Below, in pieces: positions 15,637 through 25,849 of a stretch of DNA of 64,000 nt (its first letter is position 1; the number at the start of each line of letters is the position of its first letter). The position numbers and the translations under genes were made by a program. The notes beneath the pieces were generated by a model. The model saw only the letters and a program-made list of their open reading frames with translations, was not told the DNA's origin and did not search any database. This DNA comes from Vibrio sp. JPW-9-11-11 (lineage in GTDB: Bacteria > Pseudomonadota > Gammaproteobacteria > Enterobacterales > Vibrionaceae), in contig NZ_SZQJ01000036.1 in NCBI RefSeq assembly GCF_013369335.1, positions 1-64,000 of the forward strand. Direction: 5' to 3'.

Positions 15637-15824
15637 TTTGTTCTACATCAGATAAAAAGCGGCTCCATTCTACGCACAGAAAAGCCTCTTGGCAGCCACC
15701 CTTTTCGCAAAACTGTTAAGGTCAGACCAGAATTATTATCTGAATCTGCGCGCTTGGTTGCACAAAGTTGGCTTTTTTGGCAAGAAACGTTAATCTTAGC
15801 GCCCCAACACAGACGAGCAACGTT

Positions 15825-16427
15825 ATGCACTACGCCATTTCCTTTCACACTGACACTCACGACTTTTTGCTGACAACGCCACGTAGAAATGCGCTCAAGC
15901 ACAAACTGATATGTGTCAAACAGGGGCTCGTGTTGGTCAAGTTAGGCAAGCTGGAATATGCGGTTGAGTCGGGACAGAGCTTTTGGCTCCCTTTCGATAG
16001 CCTAGTCTCGCTCACCTATACACCGAACACTCAGGTGAACACGGTGGAAGTCTCCTCTCGTGTCAGCACATCACTCGCGAGACAAGGAGGTTACGTTGAG
16101 CTTGATCAACTGACGCTGGCACTGCTGAGTCGATTAGAGACACTTGGCGAAAACCAAACGCGATTGCGCACTCTGCTGACGGTATTACTCGATGAACTCT
16201 CAGAACTCAAACCCGAGCTCAAAGAGAGCAAACTTAGCCAGCAGATCAATCAGTGGCAACCTGACCATGATTCGCCCCTAAACAATGAGTTACAACTCGT
16301 TTTACGCCTCAGGGAAGCCAAGAAACAAATGCTCTCAGGTAAAAAGCGCGCCGGAGTGGTTGACGATTTATTTGACGGGAACGACGCCCTGTTGATCAGT
16401 TTGGAGCACGCACTGCTCGGACGTTAA
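15825..16427 (+). CDS. AraC-type cupin domain protein, apparently without HTH
   Basis: The protein has 200 aa from ATG 15825 (MHYAISFHTDTHDF); the frame is open from 15768, but the extra residues look like leader sequence. The first 95 residues form the N-terminal cupin of AraC-family regulators (KHKLICVKQGLVLVKLG, then SFWLPFDSLVSLTYTPNT). The rest is helical, and I cannot find the two helix-turn-helix motifs of AraC proteins. It may be a truncated regulator or an effector-binding modulator. It precedes a chemoreceptor gene by 92 bases in the same direction. Confidence 0.75.
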   Translation: MHYAISFHTDTHDFLLTTPRRNALKHKLICVKQGLVLVKLGKLEYAVESGQSFWLPFDSLVSLTYTPNTQVNTVEVSSRVSTSLARQGGYVELDQLTLALLSRLETLGENQTRLRTLLTVLLDELSELKPELKESKLSQQINQWQPDHDSPLNNELQLVLRLREAKKQMLSGKKRAGVVDDLFDGNDALLISLEHALLGR

Positions 16428-16519
16428 TTACAACAAAAGTTTAAGTTTTTCTGGCTGAATCTTCATTTGATAACTATAAATTTATTAATAGTACCTTGTT
16501 AATCTATGAGGAATGACAA

Positions 16520-18388
16520 ATGAAATTCAGCCATAAGATTGTGGCGGCTTCGTCTGTTCTGTTGTTAGCAACAGTAACCCTTTTGACCCTTCAGCAATAT
16601 TTCACTGTTCAGAGCGAAATTAAGAGTCAAGTGACCTCCAGTGTCACCGAAATAGTCAATGGGGTACGTGACACCACCGCAGCCGAAATTAACGCCCGTA
16701 AAGCCATCGCGGCCTACGCCACCAGCATGATAGAAGTCGACCTCAGCCCGAGCGCCGTCGAAGCCGTGATCACCCGTCCGATTGTCAAAGATACCTTTTT
16801 GCTTGCCGGATTAGGCCTCGAAAAAGATGGGTCTAACATCAACAATGATCCCTCTTGGAACCCAGGCCCGACTTGGGACCCTCGTGTACGACCTTGGTAC
16901 ATTGATGCCAAAACCTCTGGCAAATTAATCATCACCGCGCCATACGCCGACTCAGCGACGGGTGAGATCCTCGTCTCGATAGCGACACCAGTGCGAGACA
17001 GTGGCAACTTTATTGGCGCAATCTTCTATGATGTCAGCTTGGCTGCGTTAGCAGAACTGGTAAACAAGGTTGAACTGTTTGATGCTGGTTTCGTGTTTAT
17101 TGTCGCTGGGGACGGCACCACGATCGCCCACCCCGATGCCAAGCTCAACGGCAAGCCCATGAAAGAGTTCCTCGGCAGTGCGGTAATACAAGATGAACCT
17201 CAACAAGCCACTATAGACGGCAAAGTCTATACGCTCGATTTTTCAAAAGTTTCGGGGGAAGATTGGTACGTAGGGGTGCTGCTTGATGAAGAAATTGCTT
17301 ATCAGTCACTGGCCGAGCTGCGCAATAGTTCGATTGTCTATACGGTTATCGCGTTAGTGATCAGTATCGTGGTGCTACTGGTACTGATCCGCACCTTAAT
17401 GCGTCCACTCGATACCCTAAATGATGCGATTCAAGAAGTGGCTTCAGGACAAGGGGACTTAACCAAGCGGTTGGATACGAATACCGACAAAGAGTTCTCG
17501 ATTCTCGCCTCTGGCTTTAACGACTTTACCTCCACCTTGCAGCAGTTGATCAGTCAATCCAAAGCGATAGGCGAAGAGATACTACGCGGCTCTGAAATGA
17601 CATCGATGGGCTTGCAAGAGTCTGCGGCCGCAATGCAAGATCAGCTTCATGAACTTGAGCAGCTCGCGACCGCGATGCATGAAATGGCGACTACCGCTGG
17701 CGACGTTGCCAACAATGCTCAGGGCGCTGCGGCAGCCGCGCGTGAAGCAGATGAAGCGACAGGCCTTGGGACTTCGGTTGTCAGCGAGACGACTCGGGCG
17801 ATAGACAACCTATCACAGACCATCGACGAAGCGGTCGAAGAGGTGAAAGTGCTTGAATCCGCCACCGACAATATTGAGACCATTTTGAAAGTCATCAATG
17901 ACATTGCCGACCAAACCAACTTACTCGCGCTGAACGCAGCGATTGAGGCGGCGCGCGCTGGGGAATCTGGTCGTGGTTTTGCTGTGGTGGCTGACGAAGT
18001 CCGAACCTTGGCACAACGCACTCAAGAATCGACCACAGAAATACGTAATATGATTGAGCAACTTCAAGCAGGCGCCAAATCGGTTTCCAACGCAATGAAT
18101 ACCAGTAAGAGTACAGCCGACAGTGCGGTTGACCGAGCTCAAGAAGCCAATGATGCCCTCAATCAAATCCGCGATGCGATTCAGCGCATTAGCGATATGA
18201 ATATTCAAATCGCGTCTGCCGCTGAAGAGCAAAGCTTGGTCGCAGAAGAGATCAACAGTAACACGGTGAAGATCAAAGATCTGTCGACCCAAGTCTCCGA
18301 CTCCGCGGCCAACGCGAATATTGCTATGCAAGCTCAAACAGAGAACATTCGCGAGCAAGATGCCATCTTGAACAAGTTCACCGTTTAA
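16520..18388 (+). CDS. Methyl-accepting chemotaxis protein with dCache sensor
   Basis: This 622-aa receptor comprises TM1 (about 7-28), a periplasmic dCache_1 domain (about 35-270), TM2 (about 274-295), HAMP, and the signalling domain with hairpin tip [20 protein letters not shown] and methylation helices. The Cache domain contains RVRPWYIDA and APYAD with a later YDVSL, the arrangement described for amino-acid-binding dCache domains, so an amino-acid ligand is likely by inference. The ribosome site GAGGAATGACAA precedes the ATG. It is terminated by the hairpin at 18410. Confidence 0.95.
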   Translation: MKFSHKIVAASSVLLLATVTLLTLQQYFTVQSEIKSQVTSSVTEIVNGVRDTTAAEINARKAIAAYATSMIEVDLSPSAVEAVITRPIVKDTFLLAGLGLEKDGSNINNDPSWNPGPTWDPRVRPWYIDAKTSGKLIITAPYADSATGEILVSIATPVRDSGNFIGAIFYDVSLAALAELVNKVELFDAGFVFIVAGDGTTIAHPDAKLNGKPMKEFLGSAVIQDEPQQATIDGKVYTLDFSKVSGEDWYVGVLLDEEIAYQSLAELRNSSIVYTVIALVISIVVLLVLIRTLMRPLDTLNDAIQEVASGQGDLTKRLDTNTDKEFSILASGFNDFTSTLQQLISQSKAIGEEILRGSEMTSMGLQESAAAMQDQLHELEQLATAMHEMATTAGDVANNAQGAAAAAREADEATGLGTSVVSETTRAIDNLSQTIDEAVEEVKVLESATDNIETILKVINDIADQTNLLALNAAIEAARAGESGRGFAVVADEVRTLAQRTQESTTEIRNMIEQLQAGAKSVSNAMNTSKSTADSAVDRAQEANDALNQIRDAIQRISDMNIQIASAAEEQSLVAEEINSNTVKIKDLSTQVSDSAANANIAMQAQTENIREQDAILNKFTV

Positions 18389-18409
18389 GTTTACCACCCT
18401 AGCGAGATA

Positions 18410-18438
18410 CAAAGGCGCCACATTGGCGCCTTTGTTTT
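18410..18438. terminator. Bidirectional terminator
   Basis: CAAAGGCGCCA-cat-TGGCGCCTTTG is an 11-bp stem followed by TTTT. It is shared by the convergent chemoreceptor and amylase-family genes. Confidence 0.9.
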
Positions 18439-18446
18439 ATCCATGG

Positions 18447-19799
18447 CTAGATCGCCACCAGCATCAGCGCCGATTGGCCTGGCACTTTAACCAAGCACCG
18501 CCCCGCTTGGGGTTCGATACTCTCCAAAGTGAGCAAATCAAGCCATTCAGATTTAGTGATAAAATCGACACTTTGTGCGCGGCGCGATTTATTGATGATC
18601 ACTATACCTTCTTCCCCGCGAGCGAAAACGAGGAGATCATCTGAGGCTTCGAGTATCTTCATACTCTTACCATGCATGCGATTATGAAAGTCGATAGCCG
18701 CCAACATTTTTTCTTCTTGCCATGCGGCTAACCAACGTGGCTCTCCATGCTGATTTTTAATGCCACTGGTATTTAAATCGGTGTAAATCAGCGGCACGCC
18801 CCCATCTCTACCAAGCAGGTAACAGTAGGCCAGCCACTCATTCGCTTCGCTCATCACCAAGTTGGCAAACACATCATTGTTGGGAATGTCATGGGTAATG
18901 GCAAAGGTGATCGCTCGCGTTTCGGACAGTGCCTGACCAAAGCAGTAAGGGTCGACCAAACTTTTTAAGCTACCTCGACTATCAAGCGCATCAAATAGTG
19001 TCTGAAATAATGGAAAATCATAGGCACCCAATCGTGTTTGAGCCAAAAAAGGCTCTAAGAACAATTCATATTCTGGTTTCGTGGCACCGCCACTAGTAAT
19101 AATCTCACCGAAGATGTGGACGTCTTGGCAAATTTCCTCTGTCCAGACCTGCTTGAGGTGCTCTAGCGTCATATGCTTAGCGGCATCAATACGAAAGCCC
19201 TTAACCCCCAATTGCTTCAGTGCACGTAGATAAGCTTGCTGCTGCTCTACCACATGAGGACATACTCTAAGCGTTGGCAAACCAGGGTCGGTCGGCCCGC
19301 CAGTAATACGACCATTTTGTACCTGCCAGCGATCTTGCCAATCTTCAATGCCAAACGCTTCAACAAAATCATCTTGGTCAAAAAGAGGCTGGCCGAGATC
19401 GCCAAACAATTTCTGCGCTTGATAGTAGTCACTATCACGCTGGTAGTCGGCCAAGTCAGCACGGCTTGGGTATTGCAGGTCGCCACGTACATCCGATTCA
19501 TTGGCCATATGGTTAAACACCACATCAGCGTAAACATGCACACCTAAGGCTTTTAACGTCTCGACCATACGCGTAAAGTCTTGGCTATTACCCAGTTGAT
19601 TGTCTATCACTCGATAGTCTTGGGGTTGATAACGCTGCCACCATTCGGTACCCGAATCGCGTTTGAGCGATTTCATCGGCGGCGAGACCAATACCGACTG
19701 ATAGCCCGCTTGCTGTATTTGTCTTGCACGCTGCTCGACCAAGGCATAGGGCCAATCAAACGCATGCAATATGACGTCAGTGGCGTGAGAATTGTTCAT
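18447..19799 (-). CDS. Alpha-amylase family (GH13) glycosidase
   Basis: The 450-aa GH13 barrel shows conserved regions I (VYADVVFNHM), II with nucleophile Asp (GFRIDAAKH), III with acid/base Glu (HIFGEII) and IV (ITHDIPNND). It lacks a signal peptide when read from ATG 19799, which has AAGGAA upstream, so it is probably cytoplasmic or exported without a classic signal. The frame is open to 19895, but that extension has no family match. Likely activity is hydrolysis of alpha-1,4-glucans or maltodextrins. It is not next to the mal genes of this window (54.7-60.2 kb). Confidence 0.93.
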   Translation of the reverse strand: MNNSHATDVILHAFDWPYALVEQRARQIQQAGYQSVLVSPPMKSLKRDSGTEWWQRYQPQDYRVIDNQLGNSQDFTRMVETLKALGVHVYADVVFNHMANESDVRGDLQYPSRADLADYQRDSDYYQAQKLFGDLGQPLFDQDDFVEAFGIEDWQDRWQVQNGRITGGPTDPGLPTLRVCPHVVEQQQAYLRALKQLGVKGFRIDAAKHMTLEHLKQVWTEEICQDVHIFGEIITSGGATKPEYELFLEPFLAQTRLGAYDFPLFQTLFDALDSRGSLKSLVDPYCFGQALSETRAITFAITHDIPNNDVFANLVMSEANEWLAYCYLLGRDGGVPLIYTDLNTSGIKNQHGEPRWLAAWQEEKMLAAIDFHNRMHGKSMKILEASDDLLVFARGEEGIVIINKSRRAQSVDFITKSEWLDLLTLESIEPQAGRCLVKVPGQSALMLVAI

Positions 19800-20003
19800 C
19801 ACGAGTTCCTTTATCAGGGAGTCAACACTCACAAGGAGTGGTCCATTACTTCGCATCTTAGCAAAGCCGACTGCTATCTCTTCCCCCTTGCACACTTTTT
19901 TTACGTAGTAGTGAATAGGCGTAGACCCGGGGGATATGTTACCTTGGATTCACCCTCTTGAGGGAGGCTATACTTATCAACAGCGGCACAAAAGGATGAC
20001 AAG

Positions 20004-20651
20004 ATGAACACTATTCGTATTGATATCGTTTCGGATGTGGTTTGCCCTTGGTGCATCATAGGCTTCAAACGCCTAGAACAAGCGTTGAGCAGACTCGAAC
20101 ACAGCATCACGGCGGAAATCCATTGGCACCCATTCGAGCTGAACCCTGCGATGGGCAAAGAAGGACAAAACCTGCGCGAGCACATTCAGGAAAAGTATGG
20201 CACCAGTGACGAGGCCAGCATCGCAGCACGCGAAACTCTGACTCAACTCGGCCAAGAGGTCGGTTTTCAGTTCAAATTTTATGACCAAATGCGCATCTAC
20301 AACACGCGTAAAGCGCATCAACTGTTACTTTGGGCGCAAAGCGAAAACAGACAGATGGCGTTGGAAATGGCGCTATTTGAAGCCTACTTCACCAATCAGC
20401 TTGATGTCAGTGATGAGCAGGTTCTTATCGACTGCGCCGAACAAGTGGGGCTCGATAGGCAAGTCGCGGAACATATTCTCCACGAGGAAAGCTGGGCCGA
20501 AGCGGTCGCGGCGACGGAGCAGCAATGGCTTGAGGCCGGGATCAACGCAGTCCCTGCGATCATCATTAATCAGAAACACCTTATTTCTGGTGCACAAACA
20601 CCAGACAGGTTGGTCGAAGCCATCGAACAAATCGCCCAAGCCGAAGGTTAG
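20004..20651 (+). CDS. DsbA family (FrnE-like) thiol oxidoreductase
   Basis: This 215-aa thioredoxin-fold protein begins MNTIRIDIVSDVVCPWCIIG. The CPWC redox motif is at residues 14-17, and the helical insertion and cis-Pro loop (NAVPAIIIN, about 187-195) are present. There is no signal peptide, so it acts in the cytoplasm as a FrnE/2-hydroxychromene-carboxylate isomerase-like oxidoreductase; its physiological partner is unknown. AAGGATGACAAG provides the ribosome site. Confidence 0.93.
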   Translation: MNTIRIDIVSDVVCPWCIIGFKRLEQALSRLEHSITAEIHWHPFELNPAMGKEGQNLREHIQEKYGTSDEASIAARETLTQLGQEVGFQFKFYDQMRIYNTRKAHQLLLWAQSENRQMALEMALFEAYFTNQLDVSDEQVLIDCAEQVGLDRQVAEHILHEESWAEAVAATEQQWLEAGINAVPAIIINQKHLISGAQTPDRLVEAIEQIAQAEG

Positions 20652-20777
20652 GCTGAATAAGGGAGGCGGCAAGTCAACCAGCAGTGCGCCCTCCGCCCCT
20701 TTTTACCGACCAAGATTGCCTGTCGCGCATCACCGCTCTATGCTATGACTCTAATCCAATCACGTTAGGGCTATTTC

Positions 20778-21698
20778 ATGCACAGCAGCGACACCTACCC
20801 AATCGGCATCCCAGGTCAAAAATGGGGCGATACGCAGCGCCAGCAGTGGCGTGCACAAACCTCAATAAAACGTCACTACCAACAAGAAGTGGTGCCAAAA
20901 ATAGATGCACTGCGCGACCAGTTTGACGTTGAACAATACGGCGCGCTCTCCTATGACCCGAGTCGCTACCCGCTGTTTTGTATCAAGAGTAAATCTTGGC
21001 AACCGAGTAAACCGGTAGTTCTAATAACGGGGGGTGTTCACGGTTACGAGACGAGTGGCGTACACGGCGCGCTCGAGTTTGCCCGCGCAGAAATGGCACG
21101 ATACAGCCAAGATTTCAATATCGTTATCGCGCCGTGCGTTAGCCCGTGGGGCTATGAAACCATCAATCGTTGGAACCCACTCGCTCTCGATCCAAATCGC
21201 TCTTTCTACGCCAACTCCCCTGCAGAAGAATCCGCTCACTTAATGGCGTTGGTGGCCAAGCTTGACGGCGAGGTCTTAGTGCATATTGACTTACATGAAA
21301 CCACAGATAGCGACGAAACCGAGTTTCGCCCCTCCCTCGCTGCGCGAGACGGGGTTGAGTATATTGAAGGAATGATTCCTGACGGCTTTTACACGGTAGG
21401 AGACAGCGAAAATCCACAACCTGATTTTCAAGCCGCTGTGATCGCCTCGGTGAGTAAAGTGACCCATATCGCCCCGGCGGATGAGAAAGGCGAGATCATC
21501 GGCTCTCCTGTCATTCAACACGGCGTAATCCAGTACCCTATGGTTAAACTTGGCTTATGTGGTGGGGTGACCCACTGTACCTACGGCACAACAACCGAAG
21601 TATATCCCGATAGCCCAACCGTCACCGACCAAGAGTGTAACCGCGCCCAAGTGGCGGCGATTGTCGGCGGTTTGGACTATGTGCTAACACAGATATAG
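20778..21698 (+). CDS. M14-family metallocarboxypeptidase
   Basis: The 306-aa zinc peptidase-like protein has zinc ligands in the HGYETSG motif (HxxE, about residues 89-95) and the HIDLHET segment (about 172-178). A carboxypeptidase core with NRWNPLALDPNR runs through it, and a late Glu in TTTEVYPD (about 274-281) fits the catalytic base. No signal peptide is seen. It could act on peptides or amidated amino acids as in the succinylglutamate desuccinylase/aspartoacylase branch; the substrate is not decided. Confidence 0.9.
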   Translation: MHSSDTYPIGIPGQKWGDTQRQQWRAQTSIKRHYQQEVVPKIDALRDQFDVEQYGALSYDPSRYPLFCIKSKSWQPSKPVVLITGGVHGYETSGVHGALEFARAEMARYSQDFNIVIAPCVSPWGYETINRWNPLALDPNRSFYANSPAEESAHLMALVAKLDGEVLVHIDLHETTDSDETEFRPSLAARDGVEYIEGMIPDGFYTVGDSENPQPDFQAAVIASVSKVTHIAPADEKGEIIGSPVIQHGVIQYPMVKLGLCGGVTHCTYGTTTEVYPDSPTVTDQECNRAQVAAIVGGLDYVLTQI

Positions 21699-21741
21699 TC
21701 AACAGAATAAAGCGTTGAGCAACTGTACATATCGATGGGTA

Positions 21742-22581
21742 TTACAGTAATCGGCTTTTATATTGCTCCGGGGTTTGCCCGGAGTATTTTTTGAACATCG
21801 CGATAAACGGACTAGCCTGATTGTAACCTAAGGTGAGTGCCACTTCTTTAACCGAATGACCTTTTCGCAGTAAATCCATAGAGTGCAGATAACGCACTCG
21901 TAGGCGCCATTCTGTAAAGCTCATCCCGAGCTCAGCCTGACAATGCCGTGCGAGCGTACGCTCGGTGGTGTGCACTTTTTCGGCCCATTGTGACAAGCTG
22001 GTGTTATCAATCGGGTTCTCTTCAACAGCCGCCAAAATCTTGGCCAAATATTTGTTGTCTGTCGACGGCAAAAAGTGATGCTGGGTATCGCGAGTAGCGA
22101 GTTGGTCGAGGAGCACTTGCACCAACCTTTTGTCTTGTTGGCTGCTGGCGATATTAACCTGGCGTTGACGAAAATCATCCACAATCGCCGACACTATCGG
22201 CGTAATTTTGATAAGGCTGGTACAATCGGGAAAGTTCTCGGTCAAGCGCTCGGCGATGTTCAATGAGCAATAAGATAAAGGCTTGCGGTTGAAACTGGTG
22301 TGCATCACACCGGCAGGCACCCAAATCGCCAAATGCGGCGGAGCGAGAAATCGCGTCCCTTGCGCTTCCATTTCCAAGATACCGCCACTGATCAACTGAA
22401 CTTGTCCCCATGGGTGACTGTGCATGCGGGTTTCGGTATTTGACAAGAATGCTTCGAAATTCATAAACACCTCTGATGGTGCTTTATCAATCGATAATGA
22501 AGGGTGGAGATGTTTGGCTGATTTTCTCAAAACGTGTTTTCCTACCAGGCGCCGTGTCGCTATAACGATAGATGCAATCAT
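21742..22581 (-). CDS. AraC-family transcriptional regulator
   Basis: The frame gives up to 279 aa. It has an N-terminal cupin with HSHPWGQVQLISGG and LAIWVPAGVMHTSF, and a C-terminal pair of HTHs: SLSQWAEKVHTTERTLARHC, then SVKEVALTLGYNQASPFIAMFKKYSGQTPEQYK. The NimR/YeaM-type layout suggests control of a neighbouring transporter or enzyme gene. The start is uncertain: ATG 22464 (240 aa) has AGAGG five bases upstream and may be the true one. It lies between the M14 peptidase and the MOSC fusion gene. Confidence 0.92.
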   Translation of the reverse strand: MIASIVIATRRLVGKHVLRKSAKHLHPSLSIDKAPSEVFMNFEAFLSNTETRMHSHPWGQVQLISGGILEMEAQGTRFLAPPHLAIWVPAGVMHTSFNRKPLSYCSLNIAERLTENFPDCTSLIKITPIVSAIVDDFRQRQVNIASSQQDKRLVQVLLDQLATRDTQHHFLPSTDNKYLAKILAAVEENPIDNTSLSQWAEKVHTTERTLARHCQAELGMSFTEWRLRVRYLHSMDLLRKGHSVKEVALTLGYNQASPFIAMFKKYSGQTPEQYKSRLL

Positions 22582-22646
22582 ACAGACCTGACAGACGATG
22601 ACTACTGTTAATCTTGTTGATTGAACCGTGCAACAGTCAGTGGTAC

Positions 22647-22681
22647 ACGGCGGTGCTCCTCACTTGAGCAAGCACCGCCGT
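22647..22681 (-). terminator. Strong hairpin after the MOSC fusion gene
   Basis: ACGGCGGTGCT and AGCACCGCCGT (11-bp perfect stem, 13-base loop) lie 11 bases past the stop at 22692. No T run follows, so it may stop transcription inefficiently or protect the 3' end. Confidence 0.55.
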
Positions 22682-22691
22682 CTGTTATTGG

Positions 22692-24509
22692 CTACACGCT
22701 GACGTCTAAGTCAGTTTGCGGTACGCTACAACAGGCCAGAATCTGGCCTTGATGGCGCTCACTCTCTGGTAAAGCCGGCACATCCGGATGATGCACTTGA
22801 CCTGAGCTAAGCGTGACTTTACACGCGCCACATAACCCCGCTCGGCAACTATTGGCAATCGCAATGCCGGCATCTTCAGCTTGTTCAAGCAGTGTTTTTT
22901 GGTTGTCGCCACTAAAGGCTTGCCCATTGACGTTGATCGTCACCGACGCGAACGCTTGCTGGCTGGTAGTGCTCACGCCAAAGGCTTCTTGATGATACTG
23001 CTTTTCGGGCAAACCTTTTTTCAGCAACAAGTTTTTCGCCTTTTGCATAAAGCCATCAGGCCCACAAACAAACACCTGACGCTGCTCGACATCCTTAATC
23101 TGTTTTAGGTGAGACAAGGTAAAACGCCCTTTCAGGCCGAACCAATCGATCGGTGCTTGCGACAAGGAAATCAGCACTTTTAAGCCCGGATGCTGCGCCC
23201 GCAATTGCTCTAGCTCGTCACGGCACGGAATATCCTCGACACTGCGGCATTGATGATAGAACACCACATCACCGACTTGGTCATGGTCGGCAAGATAGCG
23301 CAGCATCGATAACATCGGCGTCACACCACTCCCTGCAGAGAGCAACAACAAGGGAGAATGGCTTTTGTTACCGAGATGGAAGCTACCGTCCGGCTTTTCA
23401 CAATCTAAGGTGTCACCGATTTTCAGATTATCCACCAGCCAGTTAGAAACTCGACCACCGTGAATACGTTTGACCGAGATCGCTAAACGTCCTGGTCGCG
23501 AAGGACTGGAAGAGAGCGTATAACGACGACCAATCGTTTCACCATCGACTTGGATAGAAATCGGCAAATGCTGACCAGGCTGATAACTTGGGATCTCACC
23601 TTGTTGCGGCTCGAGCCAAAAAGTCACGAAATCACGAGCAATCTCTTCACGCTCGACACAGGTCATCACCATTTTTTTCGGGCTGTTGTCGGGATAGGAC
23701 TCTTTCGGTTTATACTCCAGCACTTCCACGCTGTCGCCTTGATGAATGGTCCCTTCATTCAGAGCCACCAGATTTTGGCCAAAGAATACTCCACCAAACT
23801 TATTGGCCCGGAATTGAGACAAGGTTCTGAGCGGCTCTTTTGTCGCTCTGAACTCACCCGTTTCAACATCAACCGTAGTTAAAATACAGCGCTCACACGG
23901 TTTAACCGCCTCAAACTCCACCTCTCCAATCCGAATGCGCTTCCAGCTGTCTTCGACAAAAGGTTCATCACTGGAAACAACCAAATTTGTTCTAAATTGG
24001 TCCATCGAGTGATGTTCTGAGCTACGACGGTTCAGTTCGGCCAATGACGCTTCACTGATCACCAGCAACGGGTAACCATCGGCAAAACTGACATTGTGGC
24101 CGAATTTTTCGCGCACCCGGTTGGATTGCTCGCCACAAAACAGCAGTTCCACTCGTTTGCCAAGCACATCACTAAACCAATCATCTGCCGCATCGGTGGT
24201 GGTATAGGCGGTGAAATCATCACTCCATACCGTCGCGGGCGTCGGTTGCATCTTAAATTCACTGTATCGAATCCGCAAAGGCTCGTGACCCGGGGCCGTA
24301 ATAATCAAACCGTCAGGGGTAATCGTGGATTGAACCGTGACCATAAATGGATATTTTCGTGCGGTGACCATAGAGCCATCGGCTAATGCGAGCATAAAAC
24401 GGCGATCAAACATCAAACCTTGTTTTTCGACCCAAGCATTAGAGAGCGAAACACCACCAACGGACTTGACCGGATAGACATTAATTTGAGAAAGAGTTGA
24501 GACTGACAT
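22692..24509 (-). CDS. MOSC - ferredoxin reductase - 2Fe-2S ferredoxin fusion
   Basis: The 605-aa protein combines four parts: MOSC N-terminal beta-barrel (about 1-120), MOSC domain (about 125-270) with KPCERCI supplying the molybdenum-cofactor-type Cys, an FNR-like FAD/NAD(P) reductase (about 280-505; RRYTLSSSPS, GSGVTPMLSML, VFVCGPDGFM), and a C-terminal plant-type ferredoxin with CRAGLCGAC and a late Cys. YcbX of E. coli (MOSC plus ferredoxin) reduces N-hydroxylated compounds. This fusion carries its own reductase and may be a self-sufficient version. Single gene. Confidence 0.93.
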   Translation of the reverse strand: MSVSTLSQINVYPVKSVGGVSLSNAWVEKQGLMFDRRFMLALADGSMVTARKYPFMVTVQSTITPDGLIITAPGHEPLRIRYSEFKMQPTPATVWSDDFTAYTTTDAADDWFSDVLGKRVELLFCGEQSNRVREKFGHNVSFADGYPLLVISEASLAELNRRSSEHHSMDQFRTNLVVSSDEPFVEDSWKRIRIGEVEFEAVKPCERCILTTVDVETGEFRATKEPLRTLSQFRANKFGGVFFGQNLVALNEGTIHQGDSVEVLEYKPKESYPDNSPKKMVMTCVEREEIARDFVTFWLEPQQGEIPSYQPGQHLPISIQVDGETIGRRYTLSSSPSRPGRLAISVKRIHGGRVSNWLVDNLKIGDTLDCEKPDGSFHLGNKSHSPLLLLSAGSGVTPMLSMLRYLADHDQVGDVVFYHQCRSVEDIPCRDELEQLRAQHPGLKVLISLSQAPIDWFGLKGRFTLSHLKQIKDVEQRQVFVCGPDGFMQKAKNLLLKKGLPEKQYHQEAFGVSTTSQQAFASVTINVNGQAFSGDNQKTLLEQAEDAGIAIANSCRAGLCGACKVTLSSGQVHHPDVPALPESERHQGQILACCSVPQTDLDVSV

Positions 24510-24684
24510 TGCTAATCCTAAGCATTCATTATTGTCGCACCAGTATACTCAATTTGATGGCGTTTTATTGCTGATGCCAACAAAAAAACAAAGCGTAAGA
24601 CCTTTGATGCCCTAAACAAGTGGCGGTTTCGATGAAAAAAAAGGTGAAATAGAATCAGGTTTGCTCTATCATCCTGTCGCCTAA

Positions 24685-24700
24685 ACGTAAGCGTTTGCCT
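24685..24700 (+). promoter_or_regulatory. Candidate PurR box of pyrC
   Basis: ACGTAAGCGTTTGCCT agrees with the PurR operator consensus ACGCAAACGTTTNCNT at all but two defined positions. It lies 61-76 bases upstream of the pyrC ATG, in the promoter zone. PurR control of pyrC is established in E. coli. Confidence 0.65.
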
Positions 24701-24760
24701 TCACATTTTTCGTTGCGTTTAGGCTCCAATCAGACAACTCAATTTATGGTGGGAGCAATC

Positions 24761-25789
24761 ATGACAACACTTACAATCACACGTCCTGACGACTGGCATG
24801 TTCACTTACGTGATGGCGAGGTCCTCAAGGATACCGTGCGAGATATTAGCCGCTACAACGGACGTGCGCTGATCATGCCTAACACCGTCCCACCAGTGAC
24901 CACCACCGAAATGGCGCTCGCCTATCGTGAACGCATTATGGCGCAACAGCCAAGTGAACAGTTTCAACCTTTAATGGCGCTTTACTTGACTGACAACACC
25001 ACCCCAGATGAGATTCGCAAAGCAAAAGCATCGGGCGCGGTTGTCGCCGCCAAGCTTTACCCTGCTGGGGCCACCACCAACTCTGACTCAGGTGTTACTG
25101 ACGCTAAGAACATCTACCACGTACTTGAAGCGATGCAAGAAGTCGGAATGCTGCTCTTGGTTCACGGTGAAGTCACCCACCACGATGTGGATATCTTTGA
25201 CCGTGAGAAAGCGTTTTTAGATACCGTTTTGGCCCCTATTGTCAATGATTTCCCTAATCTAAAGGTTGTCCTTGAGCACATCACCACGGCCGATGCGGCG
25301 AACTTTGTTAACAACGCCAATGATAATGTCGCGGCCACCATTACCGCTCATCACCTTCTTTACAACCGCAATCACATGTTAGTGGGTGGTATCAAACCTC
25401 ACTTCTACTGCCTGCCAATTCTTAAGCGCAACACCCACCAGCTTGCGCTCATTGAGGCAGCGACCAGCGGCAGCAAAAAGTTTTTCTTAGGCACAGACTC
25501 TGCGCCGCACGCAAAAGGCATGAAAGAAGCGGCTTGTGGCTGTGCCGGTTCGTACACGGCGCACGCGGCACTAGAGCTGTACGCTGAAGTGTTTGAGCAA
25601 GAGGGCAAACTAGGCAACCTTGAAGCCTTTGCCAGCCACAATGGTCCAGATTTCTACGGTCTCGAGCGCAACCCAGATACCGTCACACTAACCAAGCAGC
25701 CATGGGCTGTCGCTGAAATTATGCCATTTGGTCAAGACGTTGTGGTTCCGATTCGCGCAGGTGAAACGGTTGGTTGGAGTGTCAAATAG
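24761..25789 (+). CDS. pyrC: Dihydroorotase
   Basis: The 342-aa class II dihydroorotase closes carbamoyl-aspartate to dihydroorotate in pyrimidine synthesis. The zinc site is visible in HVHLRDG (residues 13-19), the carboxylated Lys in AAKLYPAG (about 102), His residues in [10 protein letters not shown] and [10 protein letters not shown], and the catalytic Asp in GTDSAPHA. The start at ATG 24761 follows GGGAG; the longer frame from 24695 would include the PurR-like box. Monocistronic, with a terminator at 25811. Confidence 0.98.
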   Translation: MTTLTITRPDDWHVHLRDGEVLKDTVRDISRYNGRALIMPNTVPPVTTTEMALAYRERIMAQQPSEQFQPLMALYLTDNTTPDEIRKAKASGAVVAAKLYPAGATTNSDSGVTDAKNIYHVLEAMQEVGMLLLVHGEVTHHDVDIFDREKAFLDTVLAPIVNDFPNLKVVLEHITTADAANFVNNANDNVAATITAHHLLYNRNHMLVGGIKPHFYCLPILKRNTHQLALIEAATSGSKKFFLGTDSAPHAKGMKEAACGCAGSYTAHAALELYAEVFEQEGKLGNLEAFASHNGPDFYGLERNPDTVTLTKQPWAVAEIMPFGQDVVVPIRAGETVGWSVK

Positions 25790-25810
25790 TCAGACACGAT
25801 TGAAAGCAAA

Positions 25811-25837
25811 AAGAGCGACCTGAGGTCGCTCTTTTTT
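25811..25837 (+). terminator. Terminator of pyrC
   Basis: AAGAGCGACC-tga-GGTCGCTCTT is followed by TTTT, 22 bases past the pyrC stop. Confidence 0.95.
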
Positions 25838-25849
25838 ATTGGTGACGGG

